Below are positions 12,101 through 28,894 of a DNA stretch of 64,000 nt, piece by piece (the first letter of the stretch is position 1; each line of letters opens with the position of its first letter). The notes beneath the pieces were generated by a model that saw only the letters and a program-made list of their open reading frames with translations, ran no database searches and had not been told where the DNA came from. The position numbers and the translations under genes were made by a program. The stretch comes from Cymodocea nodosa (Eukaryota > Streptophyta > Magnoliopsida > Alismatales > Cymodoceaceae): the NCBI GenBank assembly GCA_036874045.1, contig CM072340.1, forward strand, positions 20,511,001-20,575,000, read 5' to 3'.

Positions 12101-13844
12101 AAACGATTCTGTAAGGTTGATCATTAGCCTCCCATGGTGGCAGGTATCTGGGCTGGAATGCATACCGTCCGCTACTTCGATGGCAAGACTTATGAATGGG
12201 TTGGTATAAGCCGTCAACCTAATATTCTTGGTAAGGTATGTTTTACTCTTGATATAATTTTCACTAGTAAAGAATATATGAAAATTGTATATGAGAAATT
12301 TTTTAGATGATTATTTTTTATTAGATAACTTTTAAAAAATTACACATACATATCATTTTTAAAATTACATGATATGTGATTTGTAGTAAAGAGTTTTCTT
12401 TTGCAAAATATCTGCATATTGGAATCTGTTTAGATTCAAACTCAAATCACTGCACTACACGAGTTCGTGTGATTTGTAATAAAGAGTTAGAGAACAGGTA
12501 GTTCTATTTTAAATAACCTACTATATTAAATGAAATCTATTATATATATTCTACTTAATAGAAGAACTTTGCTATCATATGTATCCTACAAGATGAAAAT
12601 CAAATTTGCCTTTGTGACTCAGATGTTAGTATAACTTCTTGTCAATGCATGGTCTATTCCCAGTGGATGCATTCAGTCGTATTTCTTTGAAATCCAGTTT
12701 AAAGGACAATTTACTGAAATTTTTTGGAAATCCAGTTTAGAGTGCAATTTGGGTGATTTATATCATGGCCAATCCATGGGGGTGGCACTTTGCTTTATCT
12801 ATAAGATATTTTGTTATCCAACAACTTTCTGAAGATGGTTAATTTTTCGTTTATAATTTTGAAAAAAAGGGTGAAACTGAGTGCTTGCTATTTTTTGTGG
12901 TTTGCATGATTTCCCAAACCTTCCTTTTTGGATTCTCTTAATTTAGTGCATTTTTTGTTTGTGTTCCATTGGGACAATATTTTGATGGAGTTGACCGCAT
13001 TGTTTGTTTTTTGGTCGTCAAACCATCCTTAAGGTCAATTGTCATAATAAAAGGACAAGCCATGAACTGACATCTTGCTCACCATGTGGTAACAAAATAA
13101 AAGGACAACCATTCTCTTCGACTGATTTTAACCTTTTCTTTTGTTTCACAAGCTGAAACGAACGTTGAGTCAATTCACCCCTGCTCATTGGGACAAGGAT
13201 GAGTGGCATCCATTGCTTGGACCGTGGAGATTCGTCCAAGTACTGAGCCTCTGCATTGTCTTCATGACTGTGGAGCTGAACACTTTCTTCCTCAAGTTCT
13301 GCCTCTGGATCCCACCTCGAAATCCTTTGATTGTCTACAGATTGGTCCTCTGGTGGTTGATTGCAATACCCACAATCCGTGAATACAATAGTTATTTGCA
13401 GGACAGGTCTCTCTCTCTACCTCTGTGTGACGCCTTCCTCTCACTGTTTTTCGCTTTCTCAACGTGCACTATGATATATACCATGTTCTTCTGTTGTTCC
13501 CAGAAAACCGGTGAAGAAGGTGGGGGCCTTCTGCTGGCTTTCCCTTGCCATATGCATAGTCGAACTTCTCATCTGCATCAAGTTCGGCCACGGTGAGTTC
13601 TGAGCGTCATCGCTCGTCGACACATGAATGGTTTTTCATTTTTTTTTCACATGTGCGATCAAGAACTTGACGTGCTGATCTCTGATGTCCTCCGTCCCCA
13701 ACAGGCTTGTTTCCCAATCCCATGCCTCGATGGCTGGTGATCTTCTGGACTTCTGTTGGGGTGGTTCTCGTGGCATTCCTGGCTGTTTGGTCGTTGTATG
13801 TCCACAGACGTTCGGATTTACGCTTGTCAAAGAAGAACCATTGA
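9103..13844 (+). CDS. PSS1: Phosphatidylserine synthase, base-exchange type (PSS1-like)
   Basis: Twelve coding exons join in frame: 9103-9272, 9984-10049, 10139-10198, 10423-10513, 11115-11169, 11272-11351, 11465-11581, 11667-11751, 12144-12235, 13153-13406, 13504-13592 and 13705-13844, giving 432 residues. All introns are GT-AG. The protein matches the PSS1/PSS2 family, which in the ER membrane swaps the head group of an existing phospholipid for serine. Visible family segments are [15 protein letters not shown] near the N terminus, [25 protein letters not shown]-like ([15 protein letters not shown]), [20 protein letters not shown] and the C-terminal membrane segments before a basic tail ([12 protein letters not shown]). 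Several hydrophobic membrane helices are evident. A second in-frame ATG at 9109 is an equally good start. No defect was seen. Confidence 0.95.
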
Positions 13845-15457
13845 AAAGTTTGCTGTGTTTTTCCTTTTGTTTTGATTTCACATTCCCTTTTTTTCCTGGA
13901 TGGTCATTCTAGTTTGTATATATCATCACCTTAATGATCTGTAAATGCACAATTTTTTTCTCCTGGGCTGGAAGTCAGTCTAGCTAGCATATTTGAGAAT
14001 GTGGCTTGCTGCGAGCAATTAATTTGAAAAAAGGAAGAATGTGGTTTGCTGGTAATTAATTTTTATCCTGCTTGAGCCAAATCTGTGCCTCTTGCACTTG
14101 AGCTTGTGAGGTTATGACATGACCTTTTTTTTTACCACTGGGGTGACATGATCAATACAATGCTCCGTCCTCTCTTGTGGAGGCACCAGATCGTCTTTTT
14201 TGGGTGAGGACACAATTACATGAAATTTCAGGGAGAATTTATAAAATAGTATTAAAATATGAAATTATTCTTGCTTATCGACTAAATAATACCGTATATT
14301 TTTGCGGACAAAATATAAGTGGTGAAAATCATTTCCTTATTTAAAAATCTTGTTTTCCAATTAAAATCATAGTAAGATTGTAGAAATATGTAGATAACAC
14401 TATATTAGATTTTTATACCAAAGTCATGGAAATTGACTAATTTCTTGATTATTCAATTTAAAATTAATTAATTGGAAAGATCGTTACTTTTTAGATACTG
14501 GTGACTGGTGATGATGGTCTAGTGCTTTGCCCAAGTCAATTTTCATGTAATACATTTAAAATGCACATCAGGAATTTTATATTTTTTTTTTTATTTCTAA
14601 AATAATAATTCACCTTATAATTTAGTAATGTTTTATTAGAATTATTTAATTAAATAGTTCTTTTAAAATGTACACTTACAATTGTAGCCTAAATTATCAA
14701 AATTTTACACCTAATTATGTCAAGGAATTCTCTTTATATTACTGAAACTAAAAGCAATATCAAAGAATGCAGTTGTAAGTAGAGGAATGAAAAATATGAG
14801 AAAAATTTATAATTGTTGAAATTTTACACATTATTACGATGAGAAAACTTCATTTAGTTATGTATAATGTGCGAGTTATGTATATGATTATTAGTAAAAT
14901 TCGAAAATCCCGGTCACAACTCAAAAGGCTAAAGGTATTTCTAACGTGTTTTCTTCTCAACGGAAGGGAAAATTTCAGATTTAAGTGAAATTAGGGAGAA
15001 CGGTAATAATAATACGAAACGAAATTTATTGAATTTATATATAAAACGGTCAATAATTTCTTTGGAAAAAAAATAACCAAACTTCTCTCTGTTACATGTT
15101 TCATTTTTATTATAATGAGGTTTTGTACTGGCATTTCTGCAAACACCTTCGACAAAGGTCCCCCTGCAAGAGACGACGAAGCCAACCAACGTTGCCAACG
15201 GGGATGACGGTCTACCAACCATGGAAGATGAGCCATGACCTACTCCACACTGTTCGTCTTCATCGACGGACGTCTAATAATTTAGATTTGTATCATTGGT
15301 GGTAATCGGGATGTCCATGTCCATGACCTCGGTTTTGAGAGGGAAAGACCATCTCTTCTCCCTTGGGCACAATCCACACGCATGGTGCTCGAGATGGGAA
15401 CCAGGAAGCTTATTCATGAAGTACTGCCTAATTTAATTGGCGTCGACACTTGTTCCC
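13845..15457. other. Intergenic: PSS1 3' region and GT61 upstream region
   Basis: The AT-rich stretch holds no recognised gene. The first few hundred bases should carry the PSS1 3' UTR. A TATA-like TATATATAAAAC at 15036-15047 lies about 420 bp before the GT61 start and could be its promoter, though this is weak. Confidence 0.5.
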
Positions 15458-17097
15458 ATGCTTCTGGTACTTGCAACAATGAACCCACAGAGAGGAGCCT
15501 TCATCGCCGGCGGCCCCGGACTTCACCTCGGTTGCAAGCTTGCGGCATTCCTATTGTTCGTCCTCGCTCCGTTGTTTTTACTGGTCACGACGAGGACACA
15601 AGATCTTCTCCTCGGTAATTGATCAAGTTCCGAGTCATGCAACAATGTATATGCTTATCTCTCTCTGATCATATATATTAAATTTGTTAAGTGACGCTGG
15701 ACTTGTTGGAGACGAATGACGGCGGCAGCACGTCGGCAGTGGAAGAACAGAGTGGCGACTCCATCAATGCAGGTTCAGGGGACGGAACTTGATTAATTCT
15801 TTGCTGTGGAATGATTTTCGTGTTGGACGTTGGTTACCATCTTGGGTTCTCTGCAGCAACGCTTGCGGATGTCAAAGGACACGCAGAAGCTCCGGCGAGT
15901 GGGAGTGATGAAGAGTTCGGTCTAGAAGACCATGATCCTATCGATGTTTCATCGGCGGGAATAGAAATGGTATGTGACTTCTCCAGTCATCGGTCCGACG
16001 TCTGCGCGATGCGCGGAGACATCAGAACCAATGCCAACTCCTCATCCATCATGTTCGTCTCAAAGGACTCGATCTCAAGCTCATCTTTTAAGATCAGGCC
16101 TTACACCAGAAAATGGGAGGCGTCGACCATGGCCATGGTGAAGGAACTCACTGTCACACGACCGCGACCGGAGATCGCCCCACCGTGCGACGTCAACCAC
16201 AGTGTCCCCGCAATCGTCTTCTCCACCGGGGGATTCCAGGGCAACTACTTCCATGAACTGACGGACGTGTTGGTGCCACTCTTCCTCACCTCCCACCCCT
16301 TCCATGGCGAGGTCCAATTCCTAGTGGTAGACTACAAATCCTGGTGGGTGATGAAATACAAATCCATACTTGAGCATCTCTCGAGGTACGAAATCATCGA
16401 CCTCGACACGGACAAGGGCACCCATTGCTACAAGCATGTCGTTGTTGGACTAAGGAGCCACAAGGTGTTGGGGATCAATGCGACGATGGTTCCCAGAGGC
16501 TACTCCATGGTTCAATTCCGGCGATTCCTGAGGGACTGCTACTCGTTGAGCAGGGAGTACTCCATGCCGAGGGAGAAGCAGCAGCCAAAGCTAGTCCTCA
16601 TGTCAAGGGACCGATCTCGGTCTCTGCTCAACGAGCATCAAGTCGTGAAGACGGCCAGAGGCCTGGGCTACGCAGTGGTGGTCTTGAGGCCGTCCATCAC
16701 GACCAACTTGTCATATGTGGCCGGGGAAGTGAACTCCGCCGACGTGATGCTGGGGGTGCACGGCTCTGGGCTGAGCAACATGGTGTTCCTCCCGACCAAC
16801 GCCACCGTGATACAGATAATCCCGTGGGGGAGACTGAGGTGGGCGTGTGGGTATACGTTCGGAGAACCTGCGATTGCCATGGGGCTGAGGTACCTGGACT
16901 ACGAGGTGGGGGTGGAGGAGACCTCCTTGACGGAGAAGTACCCAAGAAACCACACGGTGTTCACAGATCCGGCTGCCATTTTTAGGCGGGGGTTCGGGGC
17001 TCTGTGGTCGGTCTTCTTGAACGAGCAGAATGTGACCGTCGATGTGAGTAAGCTTGGCGCCATTCTTTCAGCAGCTCTTCGCTCCTACCACACCTAG
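15458..17097 (+). CDS. GT61 glycosyltransferase, xylan arabinosyl/xylosyltransferase-like
   Basis: Three exons join in frame: 15458-15614, 15692-15772 and 15857-17097, giving 492 residues (485 if the in-frame ATG at 15479 is used). The short N-terminal tail is followed by one hydrophobic segment (around KLAAFLLFVLAPLFLLVTT), as in Golgi type II membrane enzymes, then a low-complexity stem. The catalytic part has the GT61 marks C-x-x-S-x-x-RSDVC-x-x-x-GDIR, GNYFHELTDVLVPLF, LVLMSRDRSRSLLN and GVHGSGLSNMVFLP (HGSG near residue 381). The family adds arabinose or xylose to xylan, or xylose to N-glycans. The RSDVC-GDIR region favours the xylan clade, but donor and acceptor cannot be told from sequence alone. 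It is probably a secretory-pathway wall enzyme. The large last exon is GC-rich compared with its surroundings. Confidence 0.9.
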
Positions 17098-17579
17098 CAT
17101 GATGCGAACACAATTCGGGCATATTCTTCTTGTTTCTTACGTATTTTAATCGCAGATTTGATATACCAATAAAGAAGATTATACGCATGTCGACATTTTT
17201 GACATGCGACTCATTGTCATTGAAGTTTGCCGAATAGTTATTTATTTGAAAGAGTTCAATTCATTTTAATGTACAAACCTTAAAAAATACTGCCATTCTC
17301 AAAGAGAAAAAAAAAACTTTTTCGTGCACCAAAAGAAACAAGGGTACAATATCGTCATATGACTATCGCAGGACAATACAATATGGTAAATAAATAAAAA
17401 TTAAAAGGATCTTTATATGTAAGCCTAAGAGTACACGGCGTTTTATTTCCGGTTCGGCTTTCTAGATGAGCACAACAAAACTGTAATTATAATGTTCTGG
17501 TTAACTGCTTCCAACACAAACACCGTTGCCTTTGATTTGTGGGGATGAATAGCATGCATTGTTTAATGTGTGCTGTTCT
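17098..17579. other. Convergent intergenic spacer
   Basis: About 480 bp separates the GT61 stop from the adenylosuccinate lyase stop on the other strand. It should contain both 3' UTRs; nothing else is recognised. Confidence 0.6.
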
Positions 17580-22263
<4,684 letters not shown>

Positions 22264-24597
22264 CGTGGTGGTTTCGAGGAGGAAAGAGCAAAATGCACAA
22301 ACAAGCTGACATTTGACATCCATGCAAGTCCAAGCAAATGGGGCAATAATATCAAAAACAAATCCAATTCCCCAAATAAACTAAAATAATATAAAAAGCA
22401 AACCCTAATGCCCAAATAAAACTTCCTTTACAACTATCAATGGCTTACAGATATGGAGGAGGGATCGTTCAGCAGTGTTTGAGCTTCCTTTCTCGGTCTC
22501 CAACGCTGTTGCGGGAGGCAGGGGCGACCGGCAGACGTGCGACTCGCGGAGAAGGGACTCGAATCTGCGACCGGCGGAGGAGAGGTCGCAGAGGGCTATG
22601 GGAGAGGGACGGTTCGCATCTGGTAGCAAGGTCTGGCGGAGGTGAGACGAGCGAGCAAAGAAGGCCGGCGAAGCTGCGAGCGGCGGACGAAATGGAAGGC
22701 AGAGGTGCGGTCGCGGAGTACCAGAGGGAGTGGGAAAGTTGCGGCTGCAAGACGATCGCGACGACGGTGCATTCATTATTTCATATTTTATTATTATATG
22801 ATAAATTTTTTTGTTAAATTAAATAGCTCTTAATTTAAAAGTCTTAAAATTTACTATTTTTCAAAGAGGAAAATGTATATACCGGCGCCAATAGCTCTTA
22901 ATTTAATAGGAAAATGTATTTACTACTGACGCCTAACATATGGTGGTGAGTTTCGATCGGTTTGAAAAATACCTAAGTCGACTTTAATTTAATCGAAGAA
23001 ATGAAGTAATTTGCTAGTAAGTTCTTCACCGAACGTAAGGCCGCAGTTAGATATGCACCTTCAAGTGTATTGCCTAAAGAGAATAACTAAATGCGGATAA
23101 GTAACTAATTGATGGTGTTCTCAATCAAGGGTATTAGGATCGTTGCTTGAGACGACAGATTAGCAAGTAATAAAGGGCATGTTGAGTGATGGAGTGGATC
23201 GATAATGTTTTCGATGATCAACAGTTGTGGCAACGAGTTGAAGAGCAATAGAGAGTGTACAAGAACTCAACACTGGCACAAACTGTGTGTGTTTGGGTTT
23301 GGGGTTCGATCAAATCCTCTTTTGTTCTTGACGAATTTTGAGTTTTTATAAAATTCGAACTTTCAAAAAACTAGAGCAAGCAAATTTAGAAAGGATGATC
23401 TAAGAAGCGATTATAGGGTTGATTTGGTTGCAATTCTTCCTTCCAAATGTACATGCAGGGGTGAGTTAATCCTATTTTTCCAATTGTTGCTCTGAAATAC
23501 CTACATTTCACTAAATTAGTCCTCGATAGACGACTGTTGGTCACGAACGAGGGTGATGAATCCAACCAACTCTATGCGATAAACCCAATGAACATTGCAA
23601 GTGTGCGAAAGGGGTGGTTAATGGTGCTAACAGAAAATTCAATCTCTTTTTTAAATTTCAAAAATTAGGTCACAAATGGGAAATTAATGAATGTAAATTA
23701 AATTGAGTTGAAATATTAATGCCAGTGATTATATTGTATATTAAGTAATTATTATTATTATAGTAGATTATTATATTTAAATTTTAAAAATAAAATATCG
23801 ATAAAGGTGGCGTCACAAGAAAAAATTCCATGGTGATACTATTAGGAACCCTTCTCGTTATCATACCATATTCATGTAACGTAGTTGGTATTCTAGTAAT
23901 ATAAGAAAAGAAAGCTTGGGCTCGAACTCAAAAAATAACTACAATATTCGCTGCTAAGATCAGTTGATTTTCCTTTTTTTTATTAGGGATTTTCAGTTTT
24001 ATTTTATTGTATAATTTGTGTTTGAGATGTTTTACAAGTTGATCACTTGGGGCAGGGTGATCAAACGAGTTGTTAAATAAATCATTTTAAATTCTGTTAT
24101 AAGGATGATGCCAACAAGGTACTTTCCGATTGAAACCATCAGGACAATTTTCTGTATCGTTGGCCGGTGTATCTGTTAGACAAGCAAATGAATGATTGAA
24201 AACACAAGCTTTATGCACTAAGATTTGAAGTGCTTTAAAATCATAAACCTTATTTTTTAGGATATTTTGAAGGTCAAAATTTTGGGTTCGAATCATTTCA
24301 AAATGTGGCTACTTCCTACTTAATGGTAAATGGTATAATCCATGGTAAAAACTGAGATGGAAATGCGAATTGCCATTGCAGGTCATCAAGCAGCATGCAA
24401 GCCTTACAATCCTTCTTTGTAACTTCATAACGCCAGAAGCAGAAATCCCAACGCTTAACTCTCCTTGCGCTGGTCAAATCTTCTAACTTGAACCTGAAGT
24501 CTGGCAAAGTCTGAACATGGAAATCATGCATGACAGCATGACGCAGTTCTCTTTCAGGAACTACAGTATTCAAAACGCCATGATGATTTGTGCCATC
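22264..24597. other. Intergenic with GC-rich island and repeat-like AT stretch
   Basis: About 22440-22770 is clearly more GC-rich than its surroundings and open in several frames on both strands, including a Ser/Ala/Arg/Pro-rich minus-strand frame of 93 residues (22469-22750). It may be part of the adenylosuccinate lyase leader or a lost 5' exon; no homology was recognised. From 22.8 kb on the sequence is AT-rich, and 22845-22894 resembles a stretch near 32.62-32.79 kb. 24316-24573 (minus) is open for 85 codons just past the stop of the next gene and probably lies in its 3' UTR. Confidence 0.45.
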
Positions 24598-27500
24598 TTA
24601 CAAAACAACCTTTGCCATCTCGGTTACCACAGCATCATCGACAGACAGCACTGCCATCTGAAGCTTCCTTAGAGAAGTTTCTACTCCTTCTATAACACCA
24701 ATCAAATTTTCGGTAATGTCTCCCACGCCGCCAATAACCAACTTTATCCCTTCGACTTCAGCAAATATCTTCTCCGCTGCTCTCTTCATCAGAGATATCT
24801 CTTGTGGTGGATAGACACAAGCTCCAAGTTCATCAATTTGACCTCCTATCTCCTGACAATGTCTCAATACTCTCTCCAAGGAATCAACATGGCCGTCAGA
24901 GTTGTTTTCACCTTTAGCTCCCTTAAGCATGCTGGAAATGAAGCGGATGAGCTCTTTCATAAAAAGAAGTGTGTCAGATACAATGCTGAGAACTAGCTGG
25001 GCATTGTTCATTTCCTCCCGAGAAAGATCACTGCCAAATTCATCTTCAGCCAAGCAATCAAATTCTCGATCATCAGAAACTGAATTAGAAACTTCGGCAG
25101 GAGACACATCTGCTAGTTCAGATTCAGCGAGCCTCAGTTCTTTCATCTCTCGAAGAACATCCTTCGTTGAAACGGCAACCTGAGTTATTGCCCTCCCAAT
25201 AGCAACAGAGTTTGTAGTGGGGATTTTCTTGAAAGCAGCACAAGCCTCCCATACAGAACCAGAGAGTTGTGGGATCGATTTCTTTCTGTCAGAACCTTTT
25301 ATTCCTATGGAATTTTTAAAATAAGTAAAATACAAAGTCTTTCAATCAACATCACAAGATTCATGGTAAATGCACATTAAAAATTATATGACTCGATGTC
25401 AGAAGTCTTCAAGAAAATTTTCATCATCCTCTGAGTATGTATTTTTCAGTATAATTGTCATCCACTTTTTTATGGTAATCGTCATGACCAACCAAGAATT
25501 TATTTTTCTAAGCTACTGCTAGTTCCATCTTGGGACTGGAGTTGACTAAATGAAACTTCTATCAAATCTAAAGCAACCAGAAGAAAAGCAAACAGAAGCT
25601 TCTGTCAAATCCGTATACGTTTAGAAGTTTGTGAAAAACAATGACCCAAAGAAGTGTAATATAAATGTGGAAAAGGGGAAGGGGAGGGGTTACCATACGA
25701 AGGGATGGGCTCTCTTAACAATGAAAGACTCTGCTCTATGACTTGTGATGCAGATGCACGGATGCTAGCAAGGAGAGTGGGACCAGCACCCACCGTCCTC
25801 CCATGGCAAAGCAAAAGAAATCCCTGAAGTGTATTGCAGTACACAGCCATGTTCTCCTCCAAATGCTTCACATCTGGTGTTTCTTCAGACCACACCATTC
25901 CAGCTGAATAGAAAACAGCTCAAAACAAGAAAATCATGAATCAAAAACCATAAGTGTGGTAGCGAAGGTTCTATTTGATAAGCTGGTTGGGTAAGATGGT
26001 AATGGCCTTCCTGTGAAAATATTTCAAAACATTGAAGCTAAACTGATAACAACAGAAACAACCAGATTCTTTATCTACAGAGCAATACAATTTTTCCTCA
26101 AAGTATTTGAACGCAATCAAAAATTCCTTTGAGAGATTTTTATTGCTTGCCATTGGTAATTTGTGGTGGTTTGTGCCTACAAAATAAAAGGAAAGGATAT
26201 CGAACCATTTTGCATTTGACTAGTACTTTCCTTAATGTTTATTCCTTGTATAGAGATGGAAAATATTTTCCTGACATTTCCTGATATGAAAGCAAGATTT
26301 TCCACTCCTTTTCCAATGAAAAGGGTTTGAAAAGGACAAAAAATCTCACACAACCAGCATCGTGCCTATGCCCTCATTTGTCTCTAGCCTGCAATGTTGT
26401 GCTTCCAACTGACTCCTCATGCAATAACCCCCTTCCTGGCCAACTCCTCCTCCACATGCATTCCTTTTATGGTGAGTGAAAGCCCTCTCATCAGTTGCTT
26501 CTGCCATTCTTTCATTTGTTCGATTCACATCTTCCTTCCTTCTTCTATTGTTCTTCAACTTTTCTGTTCCATCAATTCTTTCAATTTTTTTATTTCAGTT
26601 CATGGTCAAAAAGAACAATTCTTTGGATGTCCTTTCATTTTTCGACTCCTATTATTCACTTTGGTTTTTTATTTCAAACAAAAATCTGCAAACAACCACA
26701 CTCATCTTCCCGCATACTTCCATTTGCTCAATGCTTTTGATTTTTTATTGATTGATAAAAAGTACATTGATAATTTGATGGAATCCTAAAAAATAGTGAA
26801 GTCGAATACAATGGTTTTGTTTCATCGTGAAAAATATTAGGAAATTATGTTTTGTTTGTTTAACGATGATATTAGAAAATAAAAATCATTACGATATTTT
26901 ATTACAAATAAGAATCAGTTTTAGTGAATATTTTGTTTTTAATTTGGGAAGTTTTGGAGCTTTTGTATTTTTTAATATTTGTAGTTAAGTAGTTTGAGAT
27001 GAAAGGAATGTGACTGACAAAATGATAGACAGAAATTGATGCTTGTTTGATACATGGCAAAAAATTATCATTTTCCATTCATTTCACGGACAGATACGAA
27101 CAACAGAATTTACTTTCCAGTTATTTCTGTGTTAGGCACAAACATAAGAAAATCAATCAAAAGAAAAATAAATTTCACTAGTTCTGTTTCCAGTGGTGTC
27201 CCTTTGCAATTATTTTCTATTTTCATTTATTTCTATGGCACAAAATAGGCCCTACAAAGAAAATACTTAATACAAATATCAAACGATAAGGGGAAAAAAT
27301 ATGGGAGATTTTATGGGTTGTCATTAAAACAATGTCTAGGAAAATTATCACACTTCTTAACCAAGAAATCACCCTTCTTAACCTTCCATCATAATTTCTA
27401 GAAAATAGCTTTGTTGATATTGCCACCGAATGGTATTGAAAAGTCAAATTTTGACCATCTCAGTTTACACTAGTCCCGGTAACCACCTCCCTCATAATGG

Positions 27501-28047
27501 CTATCGACTTGAGTCAACTTATCCCATATACTGAGCGTCTCAAAATAACATAAGTAAGAAACTATACAAATGTCTGATGCTAGTCAAATCTAAAGAAGAA
27601 GGTAACTGTACACACAATTTGGAATTTTTGTGAATTATCTACCAAAGGAAAATTCTCCAAGACATAAAATTTACCGAGGTAACGAACAGAAACACTCACT
27701 GATCGTCGCTTGTTTCGAGATCTCGTCCACCAAAGTGATGACCTGAGTCCACTCCACCTTCTCCAGCGAAGAGCATGCAGGCTGCTCAAACATCTGCAAC
27801 CAAGAAGGAAAGATTTTCATCTAGCGATCAAACTAACTACATGAACAAAAAACATCACAAAACAAAGATTTTGCACTAGCTAATATAACCAATCAAAATA
27901 CCAGAACAGAAAAAAGGAAATCACAGGGAAAAGTGACCCAGAAAAGGGAGGCTTCTGGCTTTTCGTCACCTGGAAGGTCTCACGGATGCCATGGGCGTGA
28001 GAATCCAGGCACCGAAGCAGATGCTCCCTCTTCGCCGTCTTCCCCAT
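24598..28047 (-). CDS. CCNDBP1: Cyclin-D1-binding protein 1 (GCIP/CCNDBP1)-like protein
   Basis: Four exons read right to left: 28047-27970, 27793-27700, 25903-25694 and 25304-24598, giving 362 residues in one frame. The protein opens MGKTAKREHLLRCLDSHA and continues through an all-helical body with segments seen in plant cyclin-D1-binding-protein homologues: NTLQGFLLLCHGRTVGAGPT, GSVWEACAAFKK, IGRAITQVAVSTKDVLREMK and an acidic linker (about residues 210-245). A helical C-terminal domain follows. In animals the family binds D cyclins and helix-loop-helix factors; the plant role is not established, so the function is inferred from family only. Intron 2 is 1.8 kb. The gene is divergent from the bL12m gene, with 217 bp between start codons. 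Nothing is missing. Confidence 0.85.
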
Positions 28048-28264
28048 TTCAATCACCTTCCCCCGGTCCCTTTCTCAATGGCAGAGCTGCCGTTGCTACA
28101 AGATCCAAATAAAGCTAGGATATTTTATTTTAAACGCGCTACACTTCTTACCCGATTACCCGAATAAAAGAGGTTTCTTTTGATGGGCACTCCTTCTCCA
28201 AAACCCCTGAACCCCGGAAAAACAACGCAAACCCTAGAGAGTCACCGGAACCGGAACTTGTCAG
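28048..28264. promoter_or_regulatory. Bidirectional promoter between CCNDBP1-like and bL12m genes
   Basis: Only 217 bp separate the two divergent start codons, so both promoters and both 5' UTRs must share this stretch unless transcription starts inside a neighbour. No clear TATA box is seen on either side. An ATG at 28183 (+) opens a frame running to 28464 that overlaps the bL12m start in another frame. Confidence 0.65.
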
Positions 28265-28894
28265 ATGACGAGCTACATTTCGAGATCCCTCCCCAGGGCC
28301 AGATTCCTCTCCCCATTCAAACCCGTCCAACTTCTCCGCCTATACTCCGCCTCTGCTGCGCCCCAACCTGGACCAGAAGGAAGAGAGGAGGAGGAGGAGC
28401 TCGAAATGATCGACCAACGCCGTCTACCGGCAGACTACGACCCCTCCAACTTCGACCCTGCTGAGCACCGGAGCCCCCCTGCTCAACGTGTCTTCCGCCT
28501 CGTCGACGAAGTCGCTGGGCTCACTCTCTCCGAGGTGACAGAGCTCTCTGGGATCCTGATGGAGAAGTTAAAGATGAAGGAGAAGCCGGTGATCGGGGTG
28601 ATGAAGGCGGGTGGGGTGGCGAGCGGAGGCGGTGGTGGGGGAGGGAAGGCAGCAGCGAAGAAGGAAAAAGAACAGGAGAAGACGGTCTTCGAGCTGAAAC
28701 TGGAGAGCTTCGAAGCGGCGTCGAAGCTGAAGGTGATCAAGGAGGTAAGGGGGTTGACAGATTTGGGGCTGAAGGAGGCGAAGGAGCTTGTGGAGAAAAC
28801 GCCCGCCGTGTTCAAGAGTGGGGTGTCGAAGGAGGAAGGGGAGTCGATCGTCGAGAAGATGAAGGCCGCCGGAGCGAAGGTTGTCTTGGTGTGA
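28265..28894 (+). CDS. Mitochondrial ribosomal protein bL12 (L7/L12)
   Basis: A single uninterrupted frame of 209 residues. The start is rich in Arg and Ser with no acidic residues (MTSYISRSLPRARFLSPFK), a typical mitochondrial presequence. Residues around 80-105 match the L12 N-terminal dimerisation helix region (LTLSEVTELSGILMEKL). A Gly/Ala/Lys hinge follows (SGGGGGGGKAAAKKEKE), then the conserved C-terminal domain that contacts translation factors: KTVFELKLESFEAASKLKVI, KEVRGLTDLGLKEAKELVE and AAGAKVVLV at the end. bL12 forms the stalk of the large ribosomal subunit. The hinge type and presequence favour mitochondria over plastids. A mild oddity is the overlapping upstream frame starting at 28183. 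Confidence 0.93.
   Translation: MTSYISRSLPRARFLSPFKPVQLLRLYSASAAPQPGPEGREEEEELEMIDQRRLPADYDPSNFDPAEHRSPPAQRVFRLVDEVAGLTLSEVTELSGILMEKLKMKEKPVIGVMKAGGVASGGGGGGGKAAAKKEKEQEKTVFELKLESFEAASKLKVIKEVRGLTDLGLKEAKELVEKTPAVFKSGVSKEEGESIVEKMKAAGAKVVLV

Noticed and set aside
16425-16985. 186-codon frame inside the GT61 exon
   Set aside because: Same strand, shifted frame of a GC-rich real exon; product resembles nothing, while the GT61 frame has all family motifs.
26346-26789. Frames of 70-131 codons on both strands
   Set aside because: They lie in intron 2 of the cyclin-D1-binding-like gene and are Phe/Ser-rich AT-driven frames without homology.
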